Shown one piece after another: positions 21,401 through 28,589 of a DNA stretch of 64,000 nt. The notes below the pieces were generated by a model. That model worked only from the letters and a program-made list of their open reading frames with translations, was not told where the DNA came from and ran no database searches. How positions within the stretch are numbered: position 1 is the first letter of the stretch; every line of letters begins with the position of its first letter. This DNA comes from Flavobacteriaceae bacterium (lineage in GTDB: Bacteria > Bacteroidota > Bacteroidia > Flavobacteriales > Flavobacteriaceae): assembly GCA_009886625.1 (NCBI GenBank), contig QXZA01000018.1:98936-162935 (forward strand), written 5' to 3'. The position numbers were made by a program, and so were the translations under genes.

Positions 21401-22948
21401 CAAGTTAAAAGCGAAGAGGGTATTCCACTGGGAATAGTCAACACCATTCAAAATAACAATACAAAAACACTTACAGGAGCCTTATCGTTTGCTAAATTAT
21501 ATTCTGTTTTGGGACTGAAATCTAAGAAGAGTTCTTTTATTCCGAAGATAAAAACCAACATTCCCAAAGATTCTAGTTCTAAAAAGAAAAATACTGTATT
21601 AAAGAAAAGCTTGACCCAGCTTGTGGATATACTTACTGCAGTCAAGAGGGTACAGGCTAGCTATAATGAGAATAATGGTTCCGTATTGCCTGGATATCTT
21701 CCCTCCGTAGGTTTTGCTGGCGGAATGCGTCCCACTTTGGGCTATACTTTTGGAAGCCAAGCGGACATCCGTTATGAGATTGCAAGGCAGGGATGGCTTA
21801 CGGGATATCCAAATTTTAATCAGCCATTTACGAGTTTACACAGCAGCAAATTCAAAGCCTCTGCACAACTTGTTCCTTTTAAAAATTTAATCATCGATTT
21901 TAATGCTGAACGGGATTATTCTGAAAACAGATTAGAAAACTTTATAGTTGAAGATCAAGACTATCTCCCCCAAAATTCCAGTTTATTTGGAAACTTTGGA
22001 ATGTCTACAATTCTTATTCAAACTGCGTTCAATCCCTCTCGAGGTTCAGTGAGTTCAAATTTTGAGAATTTTAGAGCCAACAGAGAAGTTATTGCAAGAC
22101 GTTTGGTGAAGGAAACTAGTTTTGAAAACTTAGGTGTTGATAGTGAGGGGTATCCTTTAGGGTTTGGTAAAAATCAACAATCAGTATTGATTCATTCCTT
22201 TCTTGCAGCCTATTCAGGAGCAAATCCAGAAAGCGTTTCTTTAAATCCTGTTAGAAACAATCCTTTACCTAATTGGAATTTAAAATTTACAGGTCTGTCT
22301 GAAATAAAGTCCTTATCCAAACTATTTAATAGGCTTTCCATTAATCATGCGTATCGAGCAAGTTATACATTGACAAACTTTCAAAATAATTTTGATTTTA
22401 ATCCCACTATTCCTAATCAAACCGATAAACTAGGAAATAGTATTCCAGAGAAACTGTATTCTAATGTCAACTTGGTAGAGCAATTTAATCCCCTGGTTCG
22501 AATTGATATGGAAATGAACAATTCGTTTAAGTTTTTAGCTGAAATAAGAAAAGAACGAGCTATTTCATTGAGTCTTGACAACAATCTTATCACGGAATCT
22601 ACTGGTGATGAATTTGTATTGGGGATGGGGTATCGAGTTAAAGATTTACGTTTTCGAACCAGTTTTGGTGGACGTAGAGTTATTTTAAAAGGGGATTTAA
22701 ATATAAAAGCGGATGTTTCTTATCGTGATAATGTCACAGTTTTGAGGAACTTAGAATTTGATAATAATCAGGTGACAGCTGGACAGCGCTTAGTAGCGAT
22801 TAAAATAAATGCAGATTATGCACTAACACAAAATCTAGTTGCTCAATTTTTTTACGATCATAATTTTTCAGAATTCGCTATCTCAACTGCCTTTCCACAA
22901 ACCAGTATTCGATCAGGTTTTACGATTCGTTATAACTTTGGAAATTAA
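15497..22948 (+). CDS. sprA: Type IX secretion outer-membrane translocon protein SprA
   Basis: This giant 2483-residue protein begins at a TTG codon 7 bp after the ruvA stop; no in-frame ATG lies near the signal peptide (hydrophobic segment about 14-31, ending ISAQ). SprA is the 36-strand beta-barrel pore of the type IX secretion system, through which gliding adhesins and proteins with C-terminal sorting domains leave the cell. Flavobacterial SprA is about 2400 residues, matching this length. Visible features are the N-terminal RYIFSQEIGG region, a Gln/Asn-rich helical insertion about 220-305, the YIDDFEGAQTNIDI segment typical of the family, and a C-terminus ending in alternating aromatic strand residues (RSGFTIRYNFGN). 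The secreted protease at 55753-59643 is a likely client. Confidence 0.95.
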   Translation: MIESKRYVVYKSPKALILILFWIISSFGVISAQQQADIGGIALPNPSSFSSQYTYNSESARYIFSQEIGGYPIGIPLVLTVKEFEALVLKEQMQNYFKDKVQALSGRGSDLEDTQKNLLPELYVNNKFFQSIFGSNAIDISPQGSIGIDLGYRYQRNDNPITSPVNRRSPGFDFDQRISLSLLGKIGERLQITANYDTESTFDFQNLIKIQFNPPQLSELKDVIPGKIGSRINDVQGKVNAINDKIDNVKSTVQDVQNKIGEAKNTLNQARQKIDQLKNNINQLPNSTEQVGNRVSEYLKGKVTEDAILQNIDIGNISLPLNSNLIQGAQSLFGVRADLKFGNTTISGIFSEQRSQSQNITSQGGGKLEDFSLFALDYEEDRHYFLSQYFRDNYDAFLDTYPYINSPVQITRIEVWVTNRGYQTNNVRNIIALQDLGEANPENTQLDERTPNFFNTSNLESPPSNDVNRLDPDEIGFGGILTEAIRDIATVKNGFGSTKTTEGYDYAVLESARKLKPQEYTFHPQLGYISLNQRLSNDEILGVAFQFTFLGKVYQVGEFANGDIPGTSLIQSNTPQQPQQAPVVQTNNLVVKMLKSSLTDVRQPVWDLMMKNIYNTGAFQLSEEDFKLSILYTDPSPINYMTPVDPSIWPEKLEQEVLLNTMDLDRLNAYQDLVPQGDGFFDFIPGITIDPRYGRIIFPKAEPFGEFLFELLDNPESAKEDYDLPSTFNKNQKKYVFNELYSSTKAAALEFTEKNKFQLKGRYKSEGGDGINIGAFNVPRGSVRVTAGGRTLQEGLDYTVNYEIGRVKILDEGLKASNIPIDISVENNSFFNQQNKRFSGVNINHRITDKINVGGTLINLSENPLTQKANYGTEPVNNTMTGFNTNFSTEIPLLTRLVNKLPTIKTNVPSQISFRGEVASLAAKDPRNTQLNGETNVYIDDFEGAQTNIDIKGYTAWNLSSVPVNDVSGATKEGMESGYGRSKLAWYSIDQIFYFRPPNGINNDDISLNETRRIFINELFPEQDIVQGTPSTLPTFDLAYYPNEKGPYNNAPIEQFDSDSKKNWGGVMRSLNATNFEQSNVEFIEFWLLDTFTDNEAPSDDIGELVFHLGNISEDILRDGRKQFENGLPSTTEATPAYETEWGKVPANQSLVYAFNSFAEDRALQDVGLDGLADQDEGAIFTNGPANDPAGDNYQYFLQAEGGILNRYKNYNGLENNTPIDFSDTDRGNTTEPDTEDINRDQSMNTIDSYFEYRVPIAKNMQVGNHPFVTDVRENIKVNAPNGDEFEARWIQFKVPIQKDYYENTSFNPYFKSVNAINDLRSIRFMRMVLSGFEEKVVFRFGSLDLVRGDWRQYNKALNKEVLVNENTTVDISTVNILENENRIPINYVLPPEIRREQVNNNNTIIRQNEQSLAFRVCDLQPSDSRGIYKNLNLDMRQYSKLRMFLHAESLPGNEPLPGEGAEDEFDKRLVAFIRLGTDYQDNYYQIEIPLKPTEYSSESINRLSAEEVWNPDSNSLEVPVDLLAKLKARALQQLGLGEVLYFDEELNPIQEFTPISTLPGEKKYKFSIRGNPSLGDIRTLMIGLKNPSTTLGESLCGEVWFNELRISGIDSQGGWAAIGALDANLADFASFSATGRYSTIGFGSIDQTPNQRAREDLLQYDMVSNINLGQLTPSSWGLQIPLSFASGETLITPEYDPFYLDLKLDDRINTAERKSQRDSILNQAIDYTSRKSISLIGVRKNSSGASKTRFYSPENFDFSYAYNELEHRDYEIETQQEFNLLLGANYGHSFSSKPIEPFRKVTFFNRKKYWQWLQKLNFNLLPSSLEGAANVNRILNNQKFRQVYLEGVDASQQRSLPNLQQRNFLFDYNYAFTHNLSRSLRINFNANTSSIIRQLDNIDTGIANPFLPSKQALWQGLLNTGEPNNHLQTLAVNYKLPFKYIPFLSFIDATYNYTGNFNWIRGSEALAQVKSEEGIPLGIVNTIQNNNTKTLTGALSFAKLYSVLGLKSKKSSFIPKIKTNIPKDSSSKKKNTVLKKSLTQLVDILTAVKRVQASYNENNGSVLPGYLPSVGFAGGMRPTLGYTFGSQADIRYEIARQGWLTGYPNFNQPFTSLHSSKFKASAQLVPFKNLIIDFNAERDYSENRLENFIVEDQDYLPQNSSLFGNFGMSTILIQTAFNPSRGSVSSNFENFRANREVIARRLVKETSFENLGVDSEGYPLGFGKNQQSVLIHSFLAAYSGANPESVSLNPVRNNPLPNWNLKFTGLSEIKSLSKLFNRLSINHAYRASYTLTNFQNNFDFNPTIPNQTDKLGNSIPEKLYSNVNLVEQFNPLVRIDMEMNNSFKFLAEIRKERAISLSLDNNLITESTGDEFVLGMGYRVKDLRFRTSFGGRRVILKGDLNIKADVSYRDNVTVLRNLEFDNNQVTAGQRLVAIKINADYALTQNLVAQFFYDHNFSEFAISTAFPQTSIRSGFTIRYNFGN

Positions 22949-22975
22949 AAGTAATTTTTCATAAAAGAAATCTTT

Positions 22976-22983
22976 TACATTTG
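22976..22983 (+). promoter_or_regulatory. -7 promoter box upstream of gcvH
   Basis: TACATTTG fits the Bacteroidota -7 consensus TAnnTTTG exactly and lies 23 bp ahead of the gcvH ATG. A T-rich stretch lies upstream, but a clear -33 TTG is not seen. This suggests gcvH is transcribed separately from sprA. Confidence 0.55.
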
Positions 22984-23006
22984 TCTTAATATAAATTTAA
23001 TAAAAG

Positions 23007-23387
23007 ATGAATGTACCTGCAGAGTTAAAATACACCAAAGATCATGAGTGGATCAAAATTGAGGGCGATATAGCAACCGTTGGAATTACTGATTTTGCTC
23101 AAGGAGAGTTGGGTGATATTGTATATGTGGAAGTTGAAACCCTAGATGAGACATTAGAAGCAGATGCCGTATTTGGTACTGTAGAGGCTGTCAAAACAGT
23201 TTCAGATTTATTTATGCCAATTGCTGGAGAAGTTATTGCTTTCAACGAAACACTAGAGGATACCCCAGAGACGGTAAATGAAGATCCTTACGGAGCAGGT
23301 TGGATGATTAAAGTAAAATTAAGTGACACAAGCGTTATCGAAAATTTATTAGATGCGACAGCTTATACATCGATGGTTACAGGTTGA
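23007..23387 (+). CDS. gcvH: Glycine cleavage system H protein
   Basis: This 126-residue protein matches the family length and the conserved order: [11 protein letters not shown] near the start, [18 protein letters not shown], then the lipoylation site in [12 protein letters not shown] with the modified lysine at residue 63. The protein carries the aminomethyl intermediate between the P, T and L proteins of the glycine cleavage complex. Its last 35 bp overlap the start of the VanZ-like gene. Confidence 0.97.
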   Translation: MNVPAELKYTKDHEWIKIEGDIATVGITDFAQGELGDIVYVEVETLDETLEADAVFGTVEAVKTVSDLFMPIAGEVIAFNETLEDTPETVNEDPYGAGWMIKVKLSDTSVIENLLDATAYTSMVTG

Positions 23388-23745
23388 TCTTTTTTTTAAG
23401 ATAGTTGCGATTTTAGCGACTCTTGAGGTAATATATCTAAGTCTTAAACCACCTGGTCCAGTCACGGAGTATTGGACCTTTCTTTATTTTAGACAAGACA
23501 TCGTTTTACATTTTGTCTGCTATTTTTCTCTGACAGCAATTTACTTTGCTACTTTCTTTACTCACAGCCAGGTATTGAAAAAAGCTTTTTTAATATCCCT
23601 TTTTGTAGGTTTTATTTTGGAGTGCTTTCAACTTATACCTTATTTTGAGAGAACTTTTGATCTTACTGATTTAATTGCAAATCTTATGGGGTCAAGTCTT
23701 GGAATTTTAATTATTCGTTTTTTCTTTTCTGATTCTGTAAAGTAA
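23353..23745 (+). CDS. VanZ-family membrane protein
   Basis: This 130-residue protein has four hydrophobic segments and the VanZ-like pattern of short loops with charged residues (F-RQDI-LHF-CY after the first segment; [17 protein letters not shown] before the last). VanZ relatives are small membrane proteins of mostly unknown role; the founding member raises teicoplanin resistance. The ATG at 23353 overlaps gcvH by 35 bp; no later start precedes the first membrane segment. The position between gcvH and tonB is the usual flavobacterial order. Confidence 0.82.
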   Translation: MRQLIHRWLQVDLFFKIVAILATLEVIYLSLKPPGPVTEYWTFLYFRQDIVLHFVCYFSLTAIYFATFFTHSQVLKKAFLISLFVGFILECFQLIPYFERTFDLTDLIANLMGSSLGILIIRFFFSDSVK

Positions 23746-23800
23746 TAGCTTGTTTTTATTCTATTTTTTTTTAATTTGGCTATCTAAATAAAGGTTTATT

Positions 23801-24508
23801 ATGCAACCCAAAAAAAATGACAAAGCCGATTTAAGTAAAAACAGTAGTCTTTACTTCGTAATTGGACTTGCTCTGATCTTACTTATCTCATGGCAAGCAA
23901 TTGAATGGAAAACCTATGACAAAGATCTTTATGGCTATGAAGCTCTAGATGTTGATGAAGAAGATGATGAGGAAATTCCAATTACAGAACAAATCAAAAC
24001 GCCACCACCACCACCTCCACCACCACCACCAGCTCCTGAAGTTATTGAAGTGGTAGAAGATGAAGAGGAAGTTGAAGAAACAGTGATTGAATCCACTGAA
24101 ACAAATGAAGAGGAAATCGTTGAAATCGTTGAGGTCGAAGAAGAATTTGAAGATGTTGATGTTCCCTTTGCAGTAATTGAGGATGTACCTATTTTTCCAG
24201 GTTGTGAAAAAGTGAAAAAATCCCAACGAAGAGATTGTTTTCAAGAGAAAATGAATAAACACATTCGTAAGAATTTTAGATATCCTGAAATAGCACAAGA
24301 AATGGGAATCCAAGGGCGAGTGTATGTAAACTTTATTATCGCAAAAGATGGTCAGATTACCAATATAAGAATGCGAGGACCAGATAAGAATCTAGAAAAA
24401 GAAGCAAAGCGAATTATTTCTAAACTACCGAGTATGACTCCTGGTAAGCAAAGAGGTAGACCTGTTCGAGTTCCTTTTAGTATTCCAATTACTTTTAGAC
24501 TGCAGTAG
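23801..24508 (+). CDS. Energy transducer TonB
   Basis: This 235-residue protein has a short cytoplasmic N-terminus, one membrane anchor (about 17-32), an acidic linker with ten consecutive prolines (68-77) and a Glu/Val-rich periplasmic spacer (79-125). The C-terminal TonB domain (about 160-235) contains IQGRVYVNFII-KDGQI and ends VPFSIPITFRLQ. TonB passes the proton-motive force from ExbB/ExbD to outer-membrane receptors such as SusC; no exbBD is visible here. A terminator follows, and then a truncated copy of its C-terminal domain. Confidence 0.94.
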   Translation: MQPKKNDKADLSKNSSLYFVIGLALILLISWQAIEWKTYDKDLYGYEALDVDEEDDEEIPITEQIKTPPPPPPPPPPAPEVIEVVEDEEEVEETVIESTETNEEEIVEIVEVEEEFEDVDVPFAVIEDVPIFPGCEKVKKSQRRDCFQEKMNKHIRKNFRYPEIAQEMGIQGRVYVNFIIAKDGQITNIRMRGPDKNLEKEAKRIISKLPSMTPGKQRGRPVRVPFSIPITFRLQ

Positions 24509-24532
24509 AGTTTCTTTTTTATTTAAATTTTA

Positions 24533-24559
24533 AAAACCCAGCTTTTTGCTGGGTTTTTT
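24533..24559 (+). terminator. Intrinsic terminator after tonB
   Basis: A stem with AAAACCCAGC and GCTGGGTTTT arms around a short T-rich loop is followed by T. It is a strong hairpin immediately after the TonB stop and ahead of the truncated TonB copy. Confidence 0.85.
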
Positions 24560-24590
24560 GTTTCCAAAAGTTGATAATTATTTATGATTA

Positions 24591-24869
24591 TTGATTTATA
24601 TTGACAAAACCCCCAAATCATGGAAACAAAGAAAAACCCATAAATTGCGAATTCAGGGAAGAGTTTATGTAAGTTTTGTCATCTCCAAAGATGGACAAAT
24701 CATCAATATAAAGATGCGAGGACCAGATAAGAATCTAGAAAAAGAAGAGAAGCGTATTATTTCTAAATTGCCTAAAATGATTCCAGGGAAACAAATAGGG
24801 CAACTAGTTCGAGTCCCCTTCAGCATTCCCACAGTGTTTATATTGCAACAAAATTTACAATTTGTTTAA
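24591..24869 (+). pseudogene. Truncated tandem copy of the TonB C-terminal domain
   Basis: The open frame (TTG start, 92 codons) matches only the last 70 residues of the TonB gene just upstream: IQGRVYV-F-I-KDGQI-NI-MRGPDKNLEKE-KRIISKLP, then VPFSIP. A 34-bp stretch (24371-24404 and 24714-24747) is identical in both copies. The signal anchor, proline linker and upstream part of the domain are missing, and the residues before IQG do not align in frame, so the 5' part has decayed. It cannot act as a TonB without an anchor. I read it as the remnant of a local duplication; a short expressed protein is possible but no start or promoter supports it. Confidence 0.75.
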
Positions 24870-24905
24870 GTAATGAAAGATTTTACATCTAATTGAGTAA
24901 TTTGA

Positions 24906-24936
24906 TTGTCCATTGCTTATTTCTCTACTATCTTTG
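24906..24936 (+). promoter_or_regulatory. Promoter for the haem O synthase/oxidase cluster
   Basis: TATCTTTG (24929-24936) matches the Bacteroidota -7 consensus TAnnTTTG. A TTG at 24906-24908 lies 20 bp upstream, the usual -33 spacing. The cyoE start is 21 bp downstream. This is the clearest two-box promoter I found in the window. Confidence 0.65.
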
Positions 24937-24957
24937 CAGCCTGAATGATGCAGATAG

Positions 24958-25860
24958 ATGCGCCAAAATGAAATCTTTACTACAGCCAATGGTCAGCTAA
25001 CCTTAAGTGATTTTTCTCAACTCACTAAGTTTAGATTGTCGATTACGGTTGTTATCTCCTCTATAGCTGGTTATTTTTTAGCTGTCGAAACGGTTAATTA
25101 TCCAACTTTATTATTGCTTATTGTAGGGGGGTATGCAATGGTAGGTGCCTCAAATGCATTTAATCAAGTTTTTGAAAAAGATTTAGACAAGTTAATGCTG
25201 CGAACGCAAAACCGTCCGCTTCCTTCGGAACGTATGCAGCCCAACAACGCTATTTTAATAGGCATTGTACTTACGCTTATTGGAATCAGTTCGCTTTATA
25301 TGATTAATGCAAAAACAGCTTTTTTTGCAAGTTTATCCATCTTTTTATACGCCTGTGTATATACGCCATTAAAACAGAAAACACCCTTGTCTGTTTTTGT
25401 AGGTGCTTTCCCAGGAGCCATCCCTTTTATGTTGGGTTGGGTTGCTGCAACCAATGAGTTTGGAATTGAACCAGGAATATTATTTATGATTCAGTTTTTT
25501 TGGCAATTTCCACATTTTTGGGCCATTGGGTGGTTAATGCATGATCAGTACCAGTCAGCTGGCTTTAAAATGCTGCCTTCTGGAGCAAGGGATCAATCTA
25601 CAGCTTTTCAAACGGTATTTTATACTTTCTGGACCGTAGTAATTTCATTAATTCCTGCATTTCAAAATACAGGAGCGCTAGTATTGTCAATTCCTGCAGC
25701 TCTCATGGTTGGTTTGTTAGGAATGTTTTTTTTGTTTTATTCCATTCGGTTAATGTTTTTAAAAACGGATGAAGCTGCACGATTTTTAATAAGAGCAAGT
25801 ATTATATATATCACAGGAATACAGCTAGTCTATGTGATGGATAAATTTTTGATAGGATAA
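24958..25860 (+). CDS. cyoE: Protoheme IX farnesyltransferase (haem O synthase)
   Basis: This 300-residue UbiA-family membrane protein has the diagnostic NAFNQVFEKDLDKLMLRTQN region (about 60-80; N-x3-D-x3-D-x2-M-x-RT), followed by RPLPS and a second polar loop (MLPSGARDQ, about 203-211). It transfers a farnesyl group to haem B to make haem O, the precursor of haem A for cytochrome oxidase. It heads a plus-strand run with the oxidase subunit genes; the next ATG follows after 12 bp. Also known as ctaB. Confidence 0.96.
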   Translation: MRQNEIFTTANGQLTLSDFSQLTKFRLSITVVISSIAGYFLAVETVNYPTLLLLIVGGYAMVGASNAFNQVFEKDLDKLMLRTQNRPLPSERMQPNNAILIGIVLTLIGISSLYMINAKTAFFASLSIFLYACVYTPLKQKTPLSVFVGAFPGAIPFMLGWVAATNEFGIEPGILFMIQFFWQFPHFWAIGWLMHDQYQSAGFKMLPSGARDQSTAFQTVFYTFWTVVISLIPAFQNTGALVLSIPAALMVGLLGMFFLFYSIRLMFLKTDEAARFLIRASIIYITGIQLVYVMDKFLIG

Positions 25861-25872
25861 ATAATAGATAAA

Positions 25873-26451
25873 ATGAATACAAACGATTCTTTAACGGTGA
25901 AAAATAACCGAGCAAAAAAAATGATGCTTTGGTTTGGTATGATCAGTATGAGTATGACATTCGCTGGACTGACAAGTGCATATGTGGTGAGTAGTTCAAG
26001 ATCTGATTGGATTCAACAAATTGAGTTGCCATTTGCTTTTACTTTGAGTACGCTCCTAATTATTATAAGTAGTGGTAGTTTTTATGGTGGTTTAAAAATG
26101 ATTCAATCAGAAAAAATTAAAGCAGCCCAAGGGCTCTTAATTTTAACTTTAGGACTGGCAATCGGATTTATTTATTTTCAGCTTCAAGGTTTTAGCGCAA
26201 TCATTGAACTAGGATATTATTTTACTGGACCTGAGAGTTCCATTACAACATCTTATTTATATGTTTTGGTTTTGTTGCATTTACTGCATCTAACCGCAGG
26301 AATAATAATTGTTTCGAATATTTTATTTAAGACTTTTAGAGGGAAGTATCTCAATGGAAATACGATAGGGTTTGAGCTTGCATTGACCTTTTGGCATTTT
26401 CTTGATTTACTTTGGGTATATTTATTTTTATTCGTTTCATTCTACGGTTAA
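25873..26451 (+). CDS. Cytochrome c oxidase subunit III-like protein (short form)
   Basis: This 192-residue membrane protein has five hydrophobic segments, including VLVLLHLLHLTAGI, and the C-terminal ELALTFWHFLDLLWVYLFLF, the subunit III signature (WHF-D--W). Subunit III stabilises the haem-copper oxidase core. It lies 12 bp after cyoE and is followed by a longer paralogue; the short/long pair is usual in flavobacteria. Confidence 0.9.
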   Translation: MNTNDSLTVKNNRAKKMMLWFGMISMSMTFAGLTSAYVVSSSRSDWIQQIELPFAFTLSTLLIIISSGSFYGGLKMIQSEKIKAAQGLLILTLGLAIGFIYFQLQGFSAIIELGYYFTGPESSITTSYLYVLVLLHLLHLTAGIIIVSNILFKTFRGKYLNGNTIGFELALTFWHFLDLLWVYLFLFVSFYG

Positions 26452-26458
26452 AAATTAA

Positions 26459-26466
26459 TAAATTTG
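26459..26466 (+). promoter_or_regulatory. -7 promoter box before the long subunit III gene
   Basis: TAAATTTG fits TAnnTTTG and lies 21 bp before the ATG at 26488, in a 36-bp gap inside the oxidase gene run. It may give the second subunit III and subunit IV their own promoter. Confidence 0.45.
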
Positions 26467-26487
26467 CAAAGAATTTAATACGATATT

Positions 26488-27468
26488 ATGGAAGTAACTG
26501 CAAAAGCATCTGTTGACGAAAGCCAAGTTTGGGGAGGAGGAAATAAACCTCTTAACGCAAGCTATGGAAAAATGATGATGTGGTTTTTTATTGTTTCTGA
26601 TGCCTTGACATTTACAGGATTCCTTGTTGCTTATGGTTTTTCTAGATTCAAAAACATTAATTCATGGCCAATTGCTGATGAAGTATTTACCCACTTTCCT
26701 TTTTTACACGGTATAGATGCTCCAATGTATTATGTAGCTTTGATGACTTTTGTTTTGATTTTCTCTTCTGTAACCATGGTGTTAGCAGTGGATGCGGGTC
26801 ACCACAATCAAAAATCCAAAGTGACCTTTTATATGCTTTTAACCATTATTGGAGGAGCAATTTTTGTTGGTTCACAAGCATGGGAATGGAAAAATTTTAT
26901 CAAAGGGGAATACGGTGCTCTAGAAACTAAAGGAGGTCAAATCTTACAATTTGTAGATGCAGATACAGGAAAACGTGCTGCTATCCAGGAATTTGCTGTA
27001 GGTATAGAATCAGATAGAACTACTCATGAATCTAGCAACGGGATTTGGTATCAGAATGAAACTGTATTACCAACGGTCTCTCTTGCAGAAGTGAAAGAAG
27101 GTTTTGTTTCGAACCCTGACCTTGTTATCCGAACCCAACAACTTGACGATAAAGGACAAAAAACAGTACTTTCAAGAGAAGAATCTTTACTTAAAATTGA
27201 AGAAGCTCTGATTGTTGTTGAGGGAGCAAATCTTATTCGTAACGAATATGGAAATAGACTCTTTGCAGATTTTTTCTTTTTTATTACCGGCTTTCACGGA
27301 TTCCACGTTCTTTCAGGAGTTGTGATTAATATCATTATCTTTTTTAATGTAATTATAGGTACCTACAAGCGTAGAGGACATTATGAAATGGTAGAAAAAG
27401 TAGGGCTTTATTGGCACTTTGTAGATTTAGTCTGGGTGTTTGTATTCACATTTTTCTATCTAGTTTAA
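26488..27468 (+). CDS. Cytochrome c oxidase subunit III (long form with an inserted soluble region)
   Basis: This 326-residue protein shares the subunit III C-terminus (FHGFHVLSGV, then GLYWHFVDLVWVFVF). It differs from the short paralogue by a hydrophilic insert of about 110 residues (about 140-250, from KGEYGALETKGG to NRLFADF) between the fourth and fifth hydrophobic segments. The insert has no motif I recognise. It would face one side of the membrane near the oxidase core. Subunit IV follows after 19 bp. Confidence 0.92.
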   Translation: MEVTAKASVDESQVWGGGNKPLNASYGKMMMWFFIVSDALTFTGFLVAYGFSRFKNINSWPIADEVFTHFPFLHGIDAPMYYVALMTFVLIFSSVTMVLAVDAGHHNQKSKVTFYMLLTIIGGAIFVGSQAWEWKNFIKGEYGALETKGGQILQFVDADTGKRAAIQEFAVGIESDRTTHESSNGIWYQNETVLPTVSLAEVKEGFVSNPDLVIRTQQLDDKGQKTVLSREESLLKIEEALIVVEGANLIRNEYGNRLFADFFFFITGFHGFHVLSGVVINIIIFFNVIIGTYKRRGHYEMVEKVGLYWHFVDLVWVFVFTFFYLV

Positions 27469-27487
27469 CAAATTAAAAATCAAATAA

Positions 27488-27871
27488 ATGGCAGCAGAAG
27501 GTCACAAATTAGCCATCTTCAGAGGATTATTAAAGTTTAAATCCAATCAGCAAAAAATTTGGGGGGTATTAATTTTCCTTTCTATAGTAACCACTGTTGA
27601 GGTTGCTCTAGGAATCATTAAACCTGAAATTTTAATGGGAAGTTTTTTAAGAATGAAAATTTTAAATTGGATTTTCATTATCCTTACCCTAGTGAAAGCC
27701 TATTATATAGCTTGGGATTTTATGCACATCCGAGATGAAAAAAGTGGATTTAAAAATGCGATTGTTCTCCCGTTGGTCATCCTAATCCCTTATTTAGCTT
27801 TTATTCTTTTGATTGAAGCCGATTATATCTTTGAGGTAATGAAGGACGGGTTTGTTTCTTGGAATTTTTAA
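27488..27871 (+). CDS. Cytochrome c oxidase subunit IV-family protein
   Basis: This 127-residue protein has three hydrophobic segments (about 26-44, 57-75, 92-112) and an N-terminal soluble part rich in lysine. The WGVLIFLSIVTTVEVALG and YYIAWDFMHIRDE segments are typical of the prokaryotic subunit IV (CtaF/COX4_pro) family, small accessory subunits of haem-copper oxidases. It closes the structural-subunit run; a terminator follows. Confidence 0.88.
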   Translation: MAAEGHKLAIFRGLLKFKSNQQKIWGVLIFLSIVTTVEVALGIIKPEILMGSFLRMKILNWIFIILTLVKAYYIAWDFMHIRDEKSGFKNAIVLPLVILIPYLAFILLIEADYIFEVMKDGFVSWNF

Positions 27872-27886
27872 ATAAAAACAAATAAC

Positions 27887-27913
27887 AAAGCGGTTTTACA
27901 ACCGCTTTTTTTT
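27887..27913 (+). terminator. Intrinsic terminator between oxidase subunits and assembly genes
   Basis: A 9-bp perfect stem (AAAGCGGTT at 27887-27895 with AACCGCTTT at 27900-27908) and a 4-nt loop continue into a T run ending at 27913. The next ATG is at 27919, leaving no room for a promoter in between, so the assembly genes depend on read-through or on a promoter inside the upstream gene. Confidence 0.85.
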
Positions 27914-27918
27914 GCACT

Positions 27919-28584
27919 ATGAAAAAGGAAGATTTCTATAAGAAGTTAGTTTTGGGATTATTATTCGTGTTCCCTCTTGTGGTCTATCTTTTCTTTGCAT
28001 CAGGTAAAAATAATTTCGCCAAATTACCTGTTTTATCAGAGGGAGTTAATGAAATTCAAGATTTTGAGTATCTCAGCGATACTAATGTTAGCCTAAAAGA
28101 CCATATCACTATCATGGGATATTGGGGAGGTAGTTTAAAAAACAAGCAAGCAGAGGCACTTAACTTGAATGAAAAAATATACAAGCGCTTTTATGAATTT
28201 GCTGATTTCCAATTTGTATTCTTTGTTAATCAAGATCGTATAGCTCAGGTTGATAGTCTAAAGAGAGCATTAAGAGAAGGAGTAGGAACAGATCTTTCCA
28301 AATGGAATTTTATCCCGGCTACTACAACAGAAATTCAAACACATTTCAATTCTCTTAAGACCCCCATTAAGCTAAATGATGAAGGAAGCACCCCTTATGT
28401 TTTTATTGTCGATAAAGACCTGAATCTAAGAGGTAGAAACGATGATGAAGATGAAGGAATGCTCTACGGTTTTGATGGTCGTTCGGTTGCTCAAATCAAC
28501 AAGAAAATGATTGATGACGTAAAAGTGATCCTAGCAGAATATCGTTTAGCACTAAAAATTTACAATACTAATCGTAAAAAGTAA
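27919..28584 (+). CDS. Membrane-anchored thioredoxin-fold-like protein lacking cysteines, in the oxidase assembly cluster
   Basis: This 221-residue protein has one N-terminal membrane anchor (about 10-28) and an extracytoplasmic domain. The ending (TPYVFIVDKDLNLRGRND, then KMIDDVKVILAEY) resembles the last part of SCO/thioredoxin-like proteins, where an F-I-D-K-x-G-x-I-RG strand precedes a final helix. It has no CxxC or CxxxC, so it cannot bind copper or exchange disulfides in the normal way. It sits 5 bp ahead of the SCO gene, which suggests a paralogue turned structural partner. The fold assignment is my inference; the protein is often annotated only as a membrane protein. Confidence 0.7.
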   Translation: MKKEDFYKKLVLGLLFVFPLVVYLFFASGKNNFAKLPVLSEGVNEIQDFEYLSDTNVSLKDHITIMGYWGGSLKNKQAEALNLNEKIYKRFYEFADFQFVFFVNQDRIAQVDSLKRALREGVGTDLSKWNFIPATTTEIQTHFNSLKTPIKLNDEGSTPYVFIVDKDLNLRGRNDDEDEGMLYGFDGRSVAQINKKMIDDVKVILAEYRLALKIYNTNRKK

Positions 28585-28589
28585 TTCAT

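Noticed and set aside
24001..24035. CCA-rich repeat tract in tonB, considered as a microsatellite
   Set aside because: It encodes the normal proline linker of TonB with mixed codons (CCA and CCT), so it is a protein feature; slippage remains possible but is not shown.
23945..24313. Minus-strand frame of 122 codons rich in F, N and W opposite tonB
   Set aside because: The F/N/W composition is what the proline/glutamate codons of tonB give on the reverse strand; no start site or family pattern supports it.
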